A stretch of 64,000 nt of DNA, from the NCBI GenBank assembly GCA_016795295.1, contig JAEUHP010000007.1, forward strand, positions 1-64,000. The letters are read 5' to 3'. This stretch comes from Planctomycetota bacterium. Lineage in GTDB: Bacteria > Planctomycetota > UBA1135 > UBA2386. Positions 27,548-37,500 of this stretch are shown in pieces. A program made the position numbers and the translations under genes. Under the pieces are notes generated by a model, which had not been told where the DNA came from, did no database searches, and worked only from the letters and a program-made list of their open reading frames with translations. The stretch's first letter is position 1. Each line of letters starts with the position of its first letter.

Positions 27548-27581
27548 GCTCGCTCTGAAGTGAGCGTGTTGCGGAAGTGAG
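27542..27581 (+). repeat. Stop-codon-anchored short repeat
   Basis: AAGTGAGC occurs at 27542, 27558 and 27575 (spacings 16 and 17). The first copy contains the true stop TGA (27545-27547), so the stop is recreated twice downstream in other frames. Confidence 0.6.
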
Positions 27582-27582
27582 C

Positions 27583-27620
27583 GCCGGCCGCTCCCTACGG
27601 GGGGCGGCCGGCTGCGTTTC
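27583..27620 (+). terminator. Terminator-like hairpin after the second secretin gene
   Basis: GCCGGCCGC (27583-27591) pairs with GCGGCCGGC (27604-27612), followed by the weak T-tract TGCGTTTCC. The rest of the gap to 27840 (about 220 bp) shows nothing I can identify beyond a presumed promoter for the HAD gene. Confidence 0.6.
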
Positions 27621-27840
27621 CGCCCCTGCACGCACTGGCCCGACGCGGAAAGTGGCCGGTCCGAAGCGGCCCTTCTCCCGCCCCAAGCGGCCGGCTGGAA
27701 TGGCTGCTGGCGGGCAAGCCACGGCGTGGTCGACCACCGTCTGACCGGCGCCTTGGCAAGCCACGCCGGCCAACCCCAGCGCAGGTTCGCCAGCCTGGGA
27801 CTCGACGACGAGCCTTCGACCAAGGAGCATCTCGCCCGCG

Positions 27841-28563
27841 ATGACCAGGCCCCTGGACGCGATCTTCTTCGACATCGACGACACCTTGTTCTCGACCACG
27901 GTGTTCGCGGACAAAGCGCGCCGCAGCGCCGTGGATGCGATGATCCGGGCCGGGCTGCGCGCCGAGCGCCACGAAGCGATGCGAGAACTCGACGACGTGA
28001 TCGCCGAGTTCTCGAGCAACTACAGCGGGCACTTCGACAAAGTCCTGGACCGGCTGGGGCCGGAATCGACCGAAGGCCACAACCGAGCCGTGATCGTCGC
28101 CGCCGGCGTGGTGGCCTACCACGCCACCAAGTGGCGCGAACTCAAGGTCTACGACGACGTCTACGAAGTGCTGAAGTGGCTGTCACACACCAACCTGGTG
28201 CGCGGCGTGATCTCGGCTGGCATCACCATCAAGCAGGCCGAGAAGCTGGTACGCCTCGAGGTGCTCGAGTTCCTGACTCCGTCGGCGATCTTCTTCACCG
28301 ACCAGGTCGGCTTCAGCAAACCCAACCCCAAGCTCTACCGGCGCGTTCTGCACCGGCTCAAGCTGTCGGCAGACCGCTGCCTCTACGTCGGCGACAACCC
28401 GACCCACGACATCGATCCCTGCAACCGCGAAGGCTGGGCCACCGCACGCATTCGCCGCAGCGGTCGTCATGCGCACGAAGAAGGCGCGACCACCCCCAGT
28501 TACGAAATCCGCGACTTCCTGGACCTGCGCCGCATTCTGCAGGACGAGTTCGGCGTGCGCTGA
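27841..28563 (+). CDS. HAD-superfamily hydrolase
   Basis: A 240-residue haloacid-dehalogenase-type phosphatase. Motif I is FFDIDDTLF with nucleophile D11 and general acid D13; motif II is around VISAGIT; motif III is the Lys in GFSKPNPKLY; motif IV is YVGDNPTHDIDP. The C1 cap between residues 20 and 110 is helical. Closest in style to YjjG/phosphoglycolate-phosphatase-like enzymes (TIGR02253-type layout); substrate unknown. It is convergent with the glycosyltransferase gene, with 60 bp between stops. Confidence 0.88.
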   Translation: MTRPLDAIFFDIDDTLFSTTVFADKARRSAVDAMIRAGLRAERHEAMRELDDVIAEFSSNYSGHFDKVLDRLGPESTEGHNRAVIVAAGVVAYHATKWRELKVYDDVYEVLKWLSHTNLVRGVISAGITIKQAEKLVRLEVLEFLTPSAIFFTDQVGFSKPNPKLYRRVLHRLKLSADRCLYVGDNPTHDIDPCNREGWATARIRRSGRHAHEEGATTPSYEIRDFLDLRRILQDEFGVR

Positions 28564-28623
28564 CCCGCGCCGGCGCGTCGACTCCAGCGCTCTGGCCCAC
28601 CCGCCCCCGAGTCCCGGCGGACC

Positions 28624-29973
28624 TCAGCGGCGTTCGCCCACGGGCAGCCGTGCGAACGCGCCCTCCCGCTGCAAGCGCAGCACCACGGCCCGGTGGCGAT
28701 CGGGGATCGCACCGCGCACAGGCCCAGCAGCGGCACGGCGAACGGCCGCAGCCGCGTAGACACCTTCGAGTTCCGCCACGTGTTGGTCGAGGTCCGGCGG
28801 CAGCGCCGGCAGCCGGGCCCGCAGCGTGCCCCACAGCCCCGGCTCGTCGACGAAGCGCCGCAGCGCCGCGGCGAGCGACTCTGCCGATCCGGGATCGACC
28901 ACCAGCCCGCCGCCAGCGGCCCTGGCGCCGAGCGCGCCGCGCGCGGACACGACACAGGGCAGGCCCAGCTCGAAGCACTCGTCGAGCACGATGCCGAAGG
29001 TCTCGAGGCAAGTGCTCGGGAACACCCCAACCGCCGGCTGCAGCCGGTGCAGCGCCTCGGTTTCGAACCGGCCGTGGAACACCACCGGCAGGCCCGCGGC
29101 GGCCGCGCGCAACTGGGCTTCGAAGGCCGTGGTGGCGAAACCACCGAGCACATGCAACTCGACCAACCGCCGCAGCGGTTGCTGGCACAGCCGGCGGAAG
29201 GCTTCGACCAACACCCGCACCCCCTTGTGCTCCGCCACGCCGCCCCAGAACGCGAACCGCAGCACCCCGTCCACCGCCGGCTCCGGCACCGGACCGCGCC
29301 CCGCAAAGCGCCGGCGGTAGCCCAACGGCAGCACCTGGAACGCCGCGCGCGGCACCCCCAGAGTGCTGGCAATCAGCTCCGCCGTGGCCGCAACCCCGAC
29401 CAACAATGCGTCGGCCATCGTCAGTTCGGCCCGATTCTGCGCCGCGAACAGCTCGATGCCGGCGTCGAGCTCGGCGGCCGTTTCGTGGCCGTAGCGCGGC
29501 ACACAGTCGCGGCAGGACGCGGGACCGAGGGGCCGCAGGCACACTTCGCCGTCTGGCCGCAGGCGGAAGGCCCGCGGGCAGGACGCATAGTAGTCGTGCA
29601 ATGTGACCACGGCTGGGATGCCCTGGCGCTGCACGATCTCGACCAAGTTCGTGGTCAACCGCAACCACTGGTGCACGTGCACCACCTTGGGACGATGCCG
29701 CAGCAGGAACGCCTCGAGCTGGGCCTCGACGCCGGGGTGCCACGCCTTGCTGTAGAGATCGAAGAACAGGTCGTCGCGGTGCAGGCGGTACACCGGCACC
29801 GGCCCGAGCGACAAGGTCTCGAGGCCGACTTCGGGCCACGGCTGGTGGCTGCCCGTCAGCACCGCGACGTCATGGCCCAGCGCGTGTTGCGCGCCGATCA
29901 GATCCTGCACGTAACTCTCGACCCCACCGCGCGTCTCGGGAGCCATCTGGTGGCACAGATGCAGCACGTCCAT
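28624..29973 (-). CDS. GT4-family glycosyltransferase
   Basis: A 449-residue GT-B glycosyltransferase, predicted to be cytoplasmic and to use a nucleotide sugar to extend a lipid-linked or surface glycan. The N-terminal domain begins HLCHQMAPETRGGVESYVQD, typical of GT4. The donor-binding domain has FWGGVAEHKGVRVLVEAF and the EX7E motif in STCLETFGIVLDE. HDYYASCPRAFRLRPDG and a CRDC pair form an insert seen in a GT4 subgroup. It is the last gene of the proposed acyl-glycan cluster, 3 nt after the deacetylase. Confidence 0.9.
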   Translation of the reverse strand: MDVLHLCHQMAPETRGGVESYVQDLIGAQHALGHDVAVLTGSHQPWPEVGLETLSLGPVPVYRLHRDDLFFDLYSKAWHPGVEAQLEAFLLRHRPKVVHVHQWLRLTTNLVEIVQRQGIPAVVTLHDYYASCPRAFRLRPDGEVCLRPLGPASCRDCVPRYGHETAAELDAGIELFAAQNRAELTMADALLVGVAATAELIASTLGVPRAAFQVLPLGYRRRFAGRGPVPEPAVDGVLRFAFWGGVAEHKGVRVLVEAFRRLCQQPLRRLVELHVLGGFATTAFEAQLRAAAAGLPVVFHGRFETEALHRLQPAVGVFPSTCLETFGIVLDECFELGLPCVVSARGALGARAAGGGLVVDPGSAESLAAALRRFVDEPGLWGTLRARLPALPPDLDQHVAELEGVYAAAAVRRAAAGPVRGAIPDRHRAVVLRLQREGAFARLPVGERR

Positions 29974-29976
29974 GGC

Positions 29977-30765
29977 CTAGCTCCGGTAGCGCTGCGCGCG
30001 CTGCTGGTCGAGTTCACCCCGGACCGCCAGGTACTGTTCGACGTGGACCACGTAGGCCTCCATCTCCGCCGTGAGCCGCAAAGCCAGGTCCTGCGCGTGC
30101 GCCCGCAACACTTCTTGCCACGACCGTGCGTCGCGCACCCACGAATGAGGATGGATCAAGGTGTGCAGGCGGGGGTGGTGGAACTTGGTGCACACGCAGC
30201 CTTCGCGCCAGTGGAAGCCGCTGTCGCCGAAGTACGGAATGTCGCGCACCAGCGCTGGCTGGTAGGCACACGGGTGGTCGGGACTGATGTCGGCGAGCAC
30301 CGGGCCGGCCGCCGGCTGGTGCTGCGCGATCGTATGGGTTCGGAAGCCCACCAACGCCTCGAACGTGCGCAAGTCCGCACGCGTGCCCGCCACCGGGTCC
30401 GTGCCGCGCTCGAGGAAGAAGCCGGGTTCGTAGTGCAGGCCCACTTCGTGCCCCAGCGCCGCCACCTGGCGCACCGAATCGAGCACCGCGCCGTCCATCA
30501 GGTTGTAGAACGGCGCATGCAGGCGGTAGTAGTAGGTCGTGTGCACGCCGAGTTCGTGCTCGAGCTGCGCCATGCGCAGCGCACTCCACGGCGTGATGTC
30601 GACATCGTGCCGGATCAGCAGGAAGTCGCGCTCCGGCAGCCCTCGCGCCACGTCCCGCACCAGCGGCAGCCAGTAGCGCTGCTTCGCCACTTCGAGCAGA
30701 TGCCGGTAGTGCGGCAAGCTGTAGGCACAGCGCGGCTCCGGTGGCAAGTCGGCTCCGTCGTTCAC
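29977..30765 (-). CDS. HDVD-type polysaccharide deacetylase-like protein
   Basis: A 262-residue protein of the NodB-like fold, in the subgroup with RHDVD rather than TFDDG. LLIRHDVDITPWSAL (from residue 49) holds the catalytic/metal Asp pair D54 and D56, and LGHEVGLHYEPGF supplies the two metal His residues. Family members remove N- or O-acetyl groups from sugars; the subgroup is common in surface-glycan clusters. Expected product: a sugar with a free amine. The GTG start at 30765 overlaps the stop of the upstream lipoyl/beta-helix gene (GTGA), so the two are coupled. Confidence 0.75.
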   Translation of the reverse strand: MNDGADLPPEPRCAYSLPHYRHLLEVAKQRYWLPLVRDVARGLPERDFLLIRHDVDITPWSALRMAQLEHELGVHTTYYYRLHAPFYNLMDGAVLDSVRQVAALGHEVGLHYEPGFFLERGTDPVAGTRADLRTFEALVGFRTHTIAQHQPAAGPVLADISPDHPCAYQPALVRDIPYFGDSGFHWREGCVCTKFHHPRLHTLIHPHSWVRDARSWQEVLRAHAQDLALRLTAEMEAYVVHVEQYLAVRGELDQQRAQRYRS

Positions 30766-32390
30766 AGCCACCCCCCGCGGTAGGCCCAGCTGCGCGGGTG
30801 CAGCCGGCAGCCGCGTTTGCGCAGGAACTCGCGGAATGCCGCCGCCAGCGGCCCGAGCGGCCCGCGCACGCGCGGCGGCGCAAGCCCGATCGCCGTGACC
30901 GTGTCGGGCACGGCCAGGAACTCCGCATCGGGGAACTGCACGGCCACCAGCACCGTCTCGGTGGCCCGCGGCCCGTCGGGCACCGGGGCCACCGCGGCAC
31001 AACGCAGCACGTGCCGGCCGGTGGCAGCGTCCACCTGCACACCCGTGGCACCGCAGTGGCTCGCCATCGTGACGCGGTGGCCGCGCAGTTCGAGCTGCCG
31101 GGCGAACTCGACCACCAGACCACTCGCGCGTTCCGCCACCTGTTCGGGGCTGAGCTGCGGCGCCGCCGCCTTGAGGTCCACCGCGGGCACGCCGCCGAAC
31201 AGCCGCCCAGGCGGCACCGAGGTGACGACCGAGGAACCCGACAAGACCACCGCACCGGCCCCCACTTCGACCCCGGGGAACAACACGGCGCCGATGCCGA
31301 TCTGCGCCCCGTCGCCGAGGCGCACGGCGGCGAACCGGCTGGGGTACCCCAGCAGCGTGTTCGGGCCGAACGAGTGGGTCATGACACACGCGCTCCGCGA
31401 CACCACCACCTCGTCGCCGATCTGCAGCGTGCGGCACGGGTTCAGGTGCACGTGCTCACCGACGAAACCGTGGCTGCCGACCCGCAATTCGGCCTCCGGA
31501 TCCATCGCGCCGCCGCCGCCGACCTCCACGTCGTCGGCGAAGAACGCATTGTCGCCGCAGTCGATGCGCCGGCTGCGCACCCGGCAACGGGCACCGAAGT
31601 GCAGCAGTTCGCCGGCGTGCAGGGACGCAGCTTCGACCACGGTTCCGGCACCGAAGTAGGCACCGGCGCCGAGCACCAGCCGTTCGCACAGCAGCACAGC
31701 ACCCACCCCCAGCGTCGTGTCGCCGCCCACCAGCGCGCCGTGCCGGCGGTACAGCTGCAGCTTGAGTTCACTGCCGAGCTGCGCAAACCCCGGATCTCGG
31801 CGGATCGCCGCCAGGAACTCCGGGGCCACGGTACCGTCGGCCAAGGGCGTCGCGGGCGCCGCGGGCGCCACCACCTGCGCTGCCTCGACGTCCACCACCC
31901 GCACCATGCCCCCGGGCCCCGTGCCGCGCACCGAACCGAGGTCGATCTGCAATTCGATGGCCCGCCGGCGCGCTGCGGGAGCCACCGGTGCCGGAACGGT
32001 GGGTGGCACCGCCTGGGCAGGGCCCACCTGCCCGTCGAGGGTCAGGCTCGCCACCGTTCGCGACGCCACCGCCGGCGGCGCCGGAGCAGGGCCCGCAGCC
32101 TGGGCAGATCCCCCACCGAGAGCCGCCACCACCGCATCGTCGCACGCTTCGCCAGCCGCGCCGAGCACACCGATCGCCGCCTGCAGGGGCACGCGCGTGC
32201 CGTTGGCGCACAACTGCCGCAGCAGCACCCCATCGGCCGCGGCCTCCACGTCGAACGCGGCTTTCAGGGTCTCGACCGTGGCGATGGTCTGCCCCGCGCG
32301 CACGCGTTCGCCGACCGCGACCCGCCATTCCACGAACAACACGTCCTCTTCGGCCGTGCCCAGATACGGCAACTGCTGCAGGATCGCCAT
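30762..32390 (-). CDS. Lipoyl + E3-binding + left-handed beta-helix acyltransferase fusion
   Basis: A 542-residue protein that looks like a 2-oxoacid dehydrogenase E2 whose catalytic domain has been replaced. Residues 1-78 are a lipoyl domain with the lipoylation site K43 in VETLKAAFDVEA. After a Pro/Ala linker, residues 136-170 are an E3-binding domain (APAARRRAIELQIDLGSVRG, TGPGGMVRVVDVEA). Residues 215-400 are a left-handed beta-helix with many hexapeptide turns (LGDGAQIGIGAVLFPGVEVG, GAGAVVLSGSSVV) and a candidate catalytic His, H339 in MTHSFGPN. The HxxxDG motif of normal E2 proteins is absent. Residues 400-542 are unrecognised. It starts right after the E1 stop. Role inferred: acyl transfer from lipoamide to a sugar or aminoacyl acceptor. 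Confidence 0.85.
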   Translation of the reverse strand: MAILQQLPYLGTAEEDVLFVEWRVAVGERVRAGQTIATVETLKAAFDVEAAADGVLLRQLCANGTRVPLQAAIGVLGAAGEACDDAVVAALGGGSAQAAGPAPAPPAVASRTVASLTLDGQVGPAQAVPPTVPAPVAPAARRRAIELQIDLGSVRGTGPGGMVRVVDVEAAQVVAPAAPATPLADGTVAPEFLAAIRRDPGFAQLGSELKLQLYRRHGALVGGDTTLGVGAVLLCERLVLGAGAYFGAGTVVEAASLHAGELLHFGARCRVRSRRIDCGDNAFFADDVEVGGGGAMDPEAELRVGSHGFVGEHVHLNPCRTLQIGDEVVVSRSACVMTHSFGPNTLLGYPSRFAAVRLGDGAQIGIGAVLFPGVEVGAGAVVLSGSSVVTSVPPGRLFGGVPAVDLKAAAPQLSPEQVAERASGLVVEFARQLELRGHRVTMASHCGATGVQVDAATGRHVLRCAAVAPVPDGPRATETVLVAVQFPDAEFLAVPDTVTAIGLAPPRVRGPLGPLAAAFREFLRKRGCRLHPRSWAYRGGWL

Positions 32391-32391
32391 C

Positions 32392-34392
32392 TCAGTACTC
32401 CCGGACCAACGCCCGCGCCATGGCCGCCACGGCCGCCGCGTCGGGCATCACCAGTTCCTCCAACTGCGGCGACGACGGCATCGGCGTGTGCGCCGCAGCC
32501 ACCTTGCAGAGGGGTGCGTGCAACCAGCCGAACACCACCGGCAGCAGCGCGCCGATCCACGCATCGCCAACGCCGCCCACGGCCGACCCTTCGTGCACGA
32601 CCACGCCGCGGCCGGTGGTGCGCAGCACTTCGGCACAGGTTTCGACGTCCAAGGGGGCCAACGATCGCAGATCGACGATCCCGGCGTCGATGCCTTCGCC
32701 AGCCAGCATCGCCGCGGCAGCCTGGCACAGCGGCAAGCACTGCCCATAGGTGAACAGGGTCACGTCGCGCCCGTCTCGGTCGATGCGCGCGCGGCCGAAC
32801 GGCACCAGGTGGTCGGCCGCGGGCATCACGCCACGCGCCGGATAGAGCAACTTCGGCTCCAGGAACAGCACTGGGGCCGCGGTGCGCAGCGCGGTGCGCA
32901 ACAGCCCCACCGCGTCGGCCAGATTGGCCGGGCAGACCACCTGCAGCCCCGGCACGTGCAGGAACCAGGCCTCGAGACTCTGGCTGTGCGTGGCGCCGTA
33001 GCCGTGCCGGCGGCCGATCGGCATGCGCACCGTCAGCGGCACCTGCACCTGGCCCGCGTACATGTAGCGCAGCTTCGCCGCGTGGTTGACCAGCGCGTCC
33101 ATGCAGCAGGTGACGAAGTCGCCGAACATCAGCTCGACCACCGGATGCAGGCCGCCCATCGCCGCGCCGACCGCGAGTCCGGTGAAGCCGTTCTCGCTGA
33201 TCGGCGTCTCGCGCACGCGTGCCGGCCCGAACTGCTGCAGGAGGCCGCGCGTCACCCCGAACGCGCCGCCGTAGGCACCGAGGTCTTCGCCGAGCAGCAG
33301 CACGCGTGGGTCGCGTTCGAGTTCGCCGCGCAAGGTCTCGCGCAGCGCTTCGGTCACGGTGGTGCTGCTACCGGCAGCGATCCGGCACGGCGCGGGCCCC
33401 GGTTCGGCCGCTGGCAGGTCGAGGTCCGCGAGCGCCACGGCGCGATCCCCGGGCGGCGCCGCCAAGGCAAACCGCACCGCCGCGGCGATCTCGGCCTCCA
33501 CTTCTTGCGCCACTGCAGCCACCGCCGCGGGTGCCAGCTCCGCCGCAGCCTGCCACAGCAGCAACGGATCGCGCTGCCGCCAGGCCGCATCGTCCGCTGC
33601 ATCCCGGTAGACGCACGGATCGCTCTTGCTGTGGCCGAAGTGCCGCCAAGTCGTGCATTCGAGCAGCGCCGGCCCTTCGCCCGCACGCGCCCGCGCCAGC
33701 AGCGGCGCCGCCGCCGCCAGCACCGCGCCGAGCTGGTTGCCGTCGCAGCGCGCCGTCGCCATGCCCCGGTAGCGGCTCGCCCATTCGGTGTAGTCGGCGC
33801 ACGCAGAATGCGCCGCCACCGGCGTCGACATGGCGAAGCCGTTGTTCTCCAACACGAACACCACCGGCAGTCGCCACAGCGCCGCCAGGTTGAGACTCTC
33901 GTGGAACGCCCCCGTGGCGGCAGCGCCGTCGCCCAGATACGCCACCACCACGCGGCCGGTGCCGCGCAACTGTTGCGCGAGCGCGAGCCCCGCCGCGATC
34001 GGCAGGCCCCCGCCCGTGATGCCATTGCTGCCGAAGTGCCCGATCTCGGGCACCGCGGTGTGCTGGCTGCCGCCCTTGCCGCGGCAGTAACCGGCAGCGC
34101 GCCCGGCGAACTCCGCCAGCGTGCGATCCGCTGCCGCCCCTTTGGCCAGCAGGTGGCCGTGGCCGCGGTGGGTGCTGGTCACCAGATCGTCTGGTTCGAG
34201 CAGCGCCGAAACCCCCACCGGCACCGCCTCCTGACCCGCGCACAGATGTGTGGTGCCGCCGATCGCCCCGCTGCCGACCAGCCGGTGCAGTTCCTGCTCG
34301 AAGCGGCGGATGCGCAGCATGCTGCGGTAGAGCTGCAACGGTTGCAGCTGCGGCGTCTGGCTGGCGGCCGCGTTGGCGGGACACGGGTGCAT
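32392..34392 (-). CDS. Fused alpha-beta E1 of a 2-oxoacid dehydrogenase-like complex
   Basis: A 666-residue thiamine-diphosphate enzyme with both E1 subunits in one chain. The alpha half (1-330) has THLCAGQEAVPVG, STHRGHGHLLAKG and the cofactor motif from GDG (154-156) to NN (183-184). The beta half (345-666) has LLLGEDLGAYGGAFGVTRGL, ETPISENGFTGLAVGAAMGG and HSQSLEAWFLHVPGL. It would decarboxylate a 2-oxoacid and pass the acyl group to a lipoyl domain, most likely the one in the next gene. ATG 34392 was chosen; an upstream start at 34506 adds 38 residues with no family match. No E3 is encoded nearby. Confidence 0.88.
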   Translation of the reverse strand: MHPCPANAAASQTPQLQPLQLYRSMLRIRRFEQELHRLVGSGAIGGTTHLCAGQEAVPVGVSALLEPDDLVTSTHRGHGHLLAKGAAADRTLAEFAGRAAGYCRGKGGSQHTAVPEIGHFGSNGITGGGLPIAAGLALAQQLRGTGRVVVAYLGDGAAATGAFHESLNLAALWRLPVVFVLENNGFAMSTPVAAHSACADYTEWASRYRGMATARCDGNQLGAVLAAAAPLLARARAGEGPALLECTTWRHFGHSKSDPCVYRDAADDAAWRQRDPLLLWQAAAELAPAAVAAVAQEVEAEIAAAVRFALAAPPGDRAVALADLDLPAAEPGPAPCRIAAGSSTTVTEALRETLRGELERDPRVLLLGEDLGAYGGAFGVTRGLLQQFGPARVRETPISENGFTGLAVGAAMGGLHPVVELMFGDFVTCCMDALVNHAAKLRYMYAGQVQVPLTVRMPIGRRHGYGATHSQSLEAWFLHVPGLQVVCPANLADAVGLLRTALRTAAPVLFLEPKLLYPARGVMPAADHLVPFGRARIDRDGRDVTLFTYGQCLPLCQAAAAMLAGEGIDAGIVDLRSLAPLDVETCAEVLRTTGRGVVVHEGSAVGGVGDAWIGALLPVVFGWLHAPLCKVAAAHTPMPSSPQLEELVMPDAAAVAAMARALVREY

Positions 34393-34527
34393 CGGCGTTG
34401 GGCGGGACAGAGCCCACCGGGGATCGCCCAAGGCTACGCCGGGTCTGAAGCCGTCACGGGACGCACAAGTGCGTAACGGCCCCGGGCCGAAGTCGCAGGC
34501 GAACACGCCGCAACCACGGCTCCACCG

Positions 34528-37500
34528 TCATCCCTGCGTTGCCATCGGCTGCACCGGCGCACCCGTGTAACGGCGCCCCGCCAACAGCACTTCCTGCTTC
34601 ATGACCACGCTGTGCGGCGTGACTTCCGCACCAGCCCCGATCGACGCCCCGTACAACACCACCGAAGCGTGCCCGAGCGTCGCGCCAGCACCGACCCGCA
34701 CCGGCGCGATCTTCAGCACGCGGTCCTCGAACGTGTGCGCCTGGAACATCGTGTCCACCGTGGCGCCATCGCCGAACTCCAGCATGTCCGGGTCCACCAC
34801 GTGCGCGAAGCCGGGCCCGAGCACCACTCCACGCCCCAATCGCATGCCCATGGCGCGCAGACACCAAGCGAGCCACGGCGTGCCGCCGAACGGTGCCAGC
34901 ACCGGCCGCGCCAAGAAGCCCCACAGCACGTACAAGAAGTCCCAGCGGCTGCACCAGCACGACCACAGCCCGTGCTGGCCGGAGCGCACGCGTCCGAGCA
35001 GCAGCCACTTCGCCGCACACACGAAGAGCACCGCCGCAGCCCCGGTCGCCACCGAGGCCAACACGGCACGGAAGAGCCAGCCCACACTCGCCTCAGGCGC
35101 CCCGGCGACCTGCCACCAGCACCCCAGCAGGGCCGCAGCGGCGAACGGCAGCGCGCAGCGCAGCAGTTCCCACACCGCTCGGTTGGTGCGCTGCAACCAG
35201 CCCGGCGCCACGGTCAGGCGCGCGTCGACGGCGACCACTTCGCGCTGCGGCAACGGGAACGGTGGCAAACCGAACCACGCCGAACCCGCCGGCATGCGCG
35301 TCCCGTCGGCCACCGTGCACACCCCGAGCAGCAGATCGTCTGGCAACACCGTGCCGGCCGGCACCACCACGTGGTTGCCGAGGAAAGTCCGCTCGCCGAG
35401 CTGCACCGGGCCGATGCGCAGCGCTCCGGCGCGCAGCACCGGCTCGCCGAGGTAGATGCCGTCGGCCAGGAAGCAGGTGCCGCCGAGGGTCAGGTGCTCC
35501 GGGAGCGTGCCGGTGATGGTGCTGATCTCGGCGGCACGGCCGATGCGCGCGCCGGCGAGGCGCAGGAACCACGGCCAGAACAGCGTGCCGGACAGCCAGA
35601 CGCCCGCGGCTTCGAGTTCGTGGCTGCGGTGTTCGAACAGCACATGGGCCACGCTGCGCACCGCGTGCCAGCCCGTGGCCACCCGCGGCGACCAGCGCAA
35701 CCAACAGGCCGCGCCGAGCACGCGCAGCGGCACCCAGCCGAGCAACGCCAAGGCCAAGGCCCCCACTGGCAACGGGCCAGCGAACTCGCCGAGCACCGCG
35801 CCGAACAGGGCCACTTGGCCCGTCGTCGCCGCCAGCAGCGCCACCAAGGCCAACACGGCGAGGCCCGCGCCGGCGGCACTGGCAGCCCGCAGCGCCAACA
35901 CCAGCAGCGTGTGGGCGAGCGCCGGCAACGCGGCCGCAACCCCACCCGCCAACGCTGGCGGCGCGTCGGCGTCGGCAAGGCAGCGCGCCGCCGGCACGCC
36001 GTCCCACACCTCGCCCGCCGGCACCGCCACACCCCGCGGCGGAATCGCATGCGGTCGCAGCCGCGCCCCGGCCCCGAGCGAACTGCCGCCCTGCAGACCA
36101 CTGCGCACCTCCAGCACGGCCCGCGGGCCGAGTTGCACCGGCGCATGCACCAGCAGGCCATCGCGCAACTCGACGAGCCCGAGCGCCGCATCGCGGCCGA
36201 CCACGGCCCCGTCGCCCACTTCGAGCAGCGCCCAGGCGCCGCGGCGCAGTTCCACGCCGCGCGCGAAGTGCACGCCTCGGCCGATCCGCGCACCGAGCCA
36301 GCGCAGTGCAGCGTTCTGCAGCGCAGTGCCCTGCAGCAGGTCCCACGGCACCCAGCGCGCCAGCCGTTCGACGCACCAGTGGCGCAGGTAGGGCAGGCTG
36401 TGCACGGGCACCGCACCCGGTTGCACCCGGCCCACCAGCAGCCAGGCGCCGAAACGCACCGCGGCCAGCGCCGGAAGCGTCCAGGCAAGGCGTACGAGCC
36501 AGGCGGCGACCGGCACCACCACCCAGGCCGACCAGCCAAACGGCGACAGGGCTGCCACGCACGGTTGCCACGGCCACACGGCCAGCAGCCACAAGGCGCC
36601 GGCCAGTTCGGCGGCGAGCCACGCAGCCTGCAGGCAGGCGACGAGGCGCGGGCGCGGGCGGGCCGCCACCGTGGCCGGTTCGCGTTGCCGAGGCTCGGCC
36701 TGGCCAGAGCCAGCCGCGGCGAACCGGGCCAGCGCACGCGCGGTGCGCTGTTCGTAGACCGCACGCACAGTGATCGCCGCGGTGGCGGGCTGGGCGCGCA
36801 GGCGGGACACCAGCGCGGCGGCGCGCAGCGAGTTGCCGCCGAGCGCGAAAAAATCGTCGTCCGGCCCCGCCTTGGTGCCGAGCTCGGTGCCGACGGCGGC
36901 AGTGATCACCGCCAGCAAGTCCCCTGCGGCGTCGTTGGTGCCCCAAGACGCAGCGCCCGCGCGCGCCGCGGCGGTGGCAGGTTCGACCATGGTTCCGGCA
37001 GCAGGTCCGGCAGCGGCCGCCAGCGCGGGCAAGCCAGCGAGCACCGCCCGCCGGTCGAGTTTGCCACCCACCGTGGTCGGCAATGCGTCGACCACCCACC
37101 AGCGCTCCGGCACGCAGTGTGGCGGCAGCAGGCTGCGCAGGGCCAAAGCGAGTGCCGGTGTCGCCAGCGCGGCTTCGGGGTGTGCCGGCACCACACACGC
37201 CACCAGTTGGTCGCCTTGCAGCACACACGCCGCCTGCCGTACCCCGGGCAACAGGGTGATCTGCGCTTCGATCTCGGCGAGCTCGACGCGGTGGCCGCGC
37301 ACCTTGACCTGGGCATCCAGGCGGCCGTGGTAATAGAGCGCGCCATCCGGAGCGCGGTGCACGGCATCGCCCGTGCGGTAGATGCGGCCGAACTGCGGAT
37401 GCGCGACGAACTTGACCGCGGTCGCTTCCGGCGCCCCGAGGTAACCACGTGCCAGCACGGCACCGCCGATGCACAGTTCGCCGCGTTCGCCATCGGCCAC

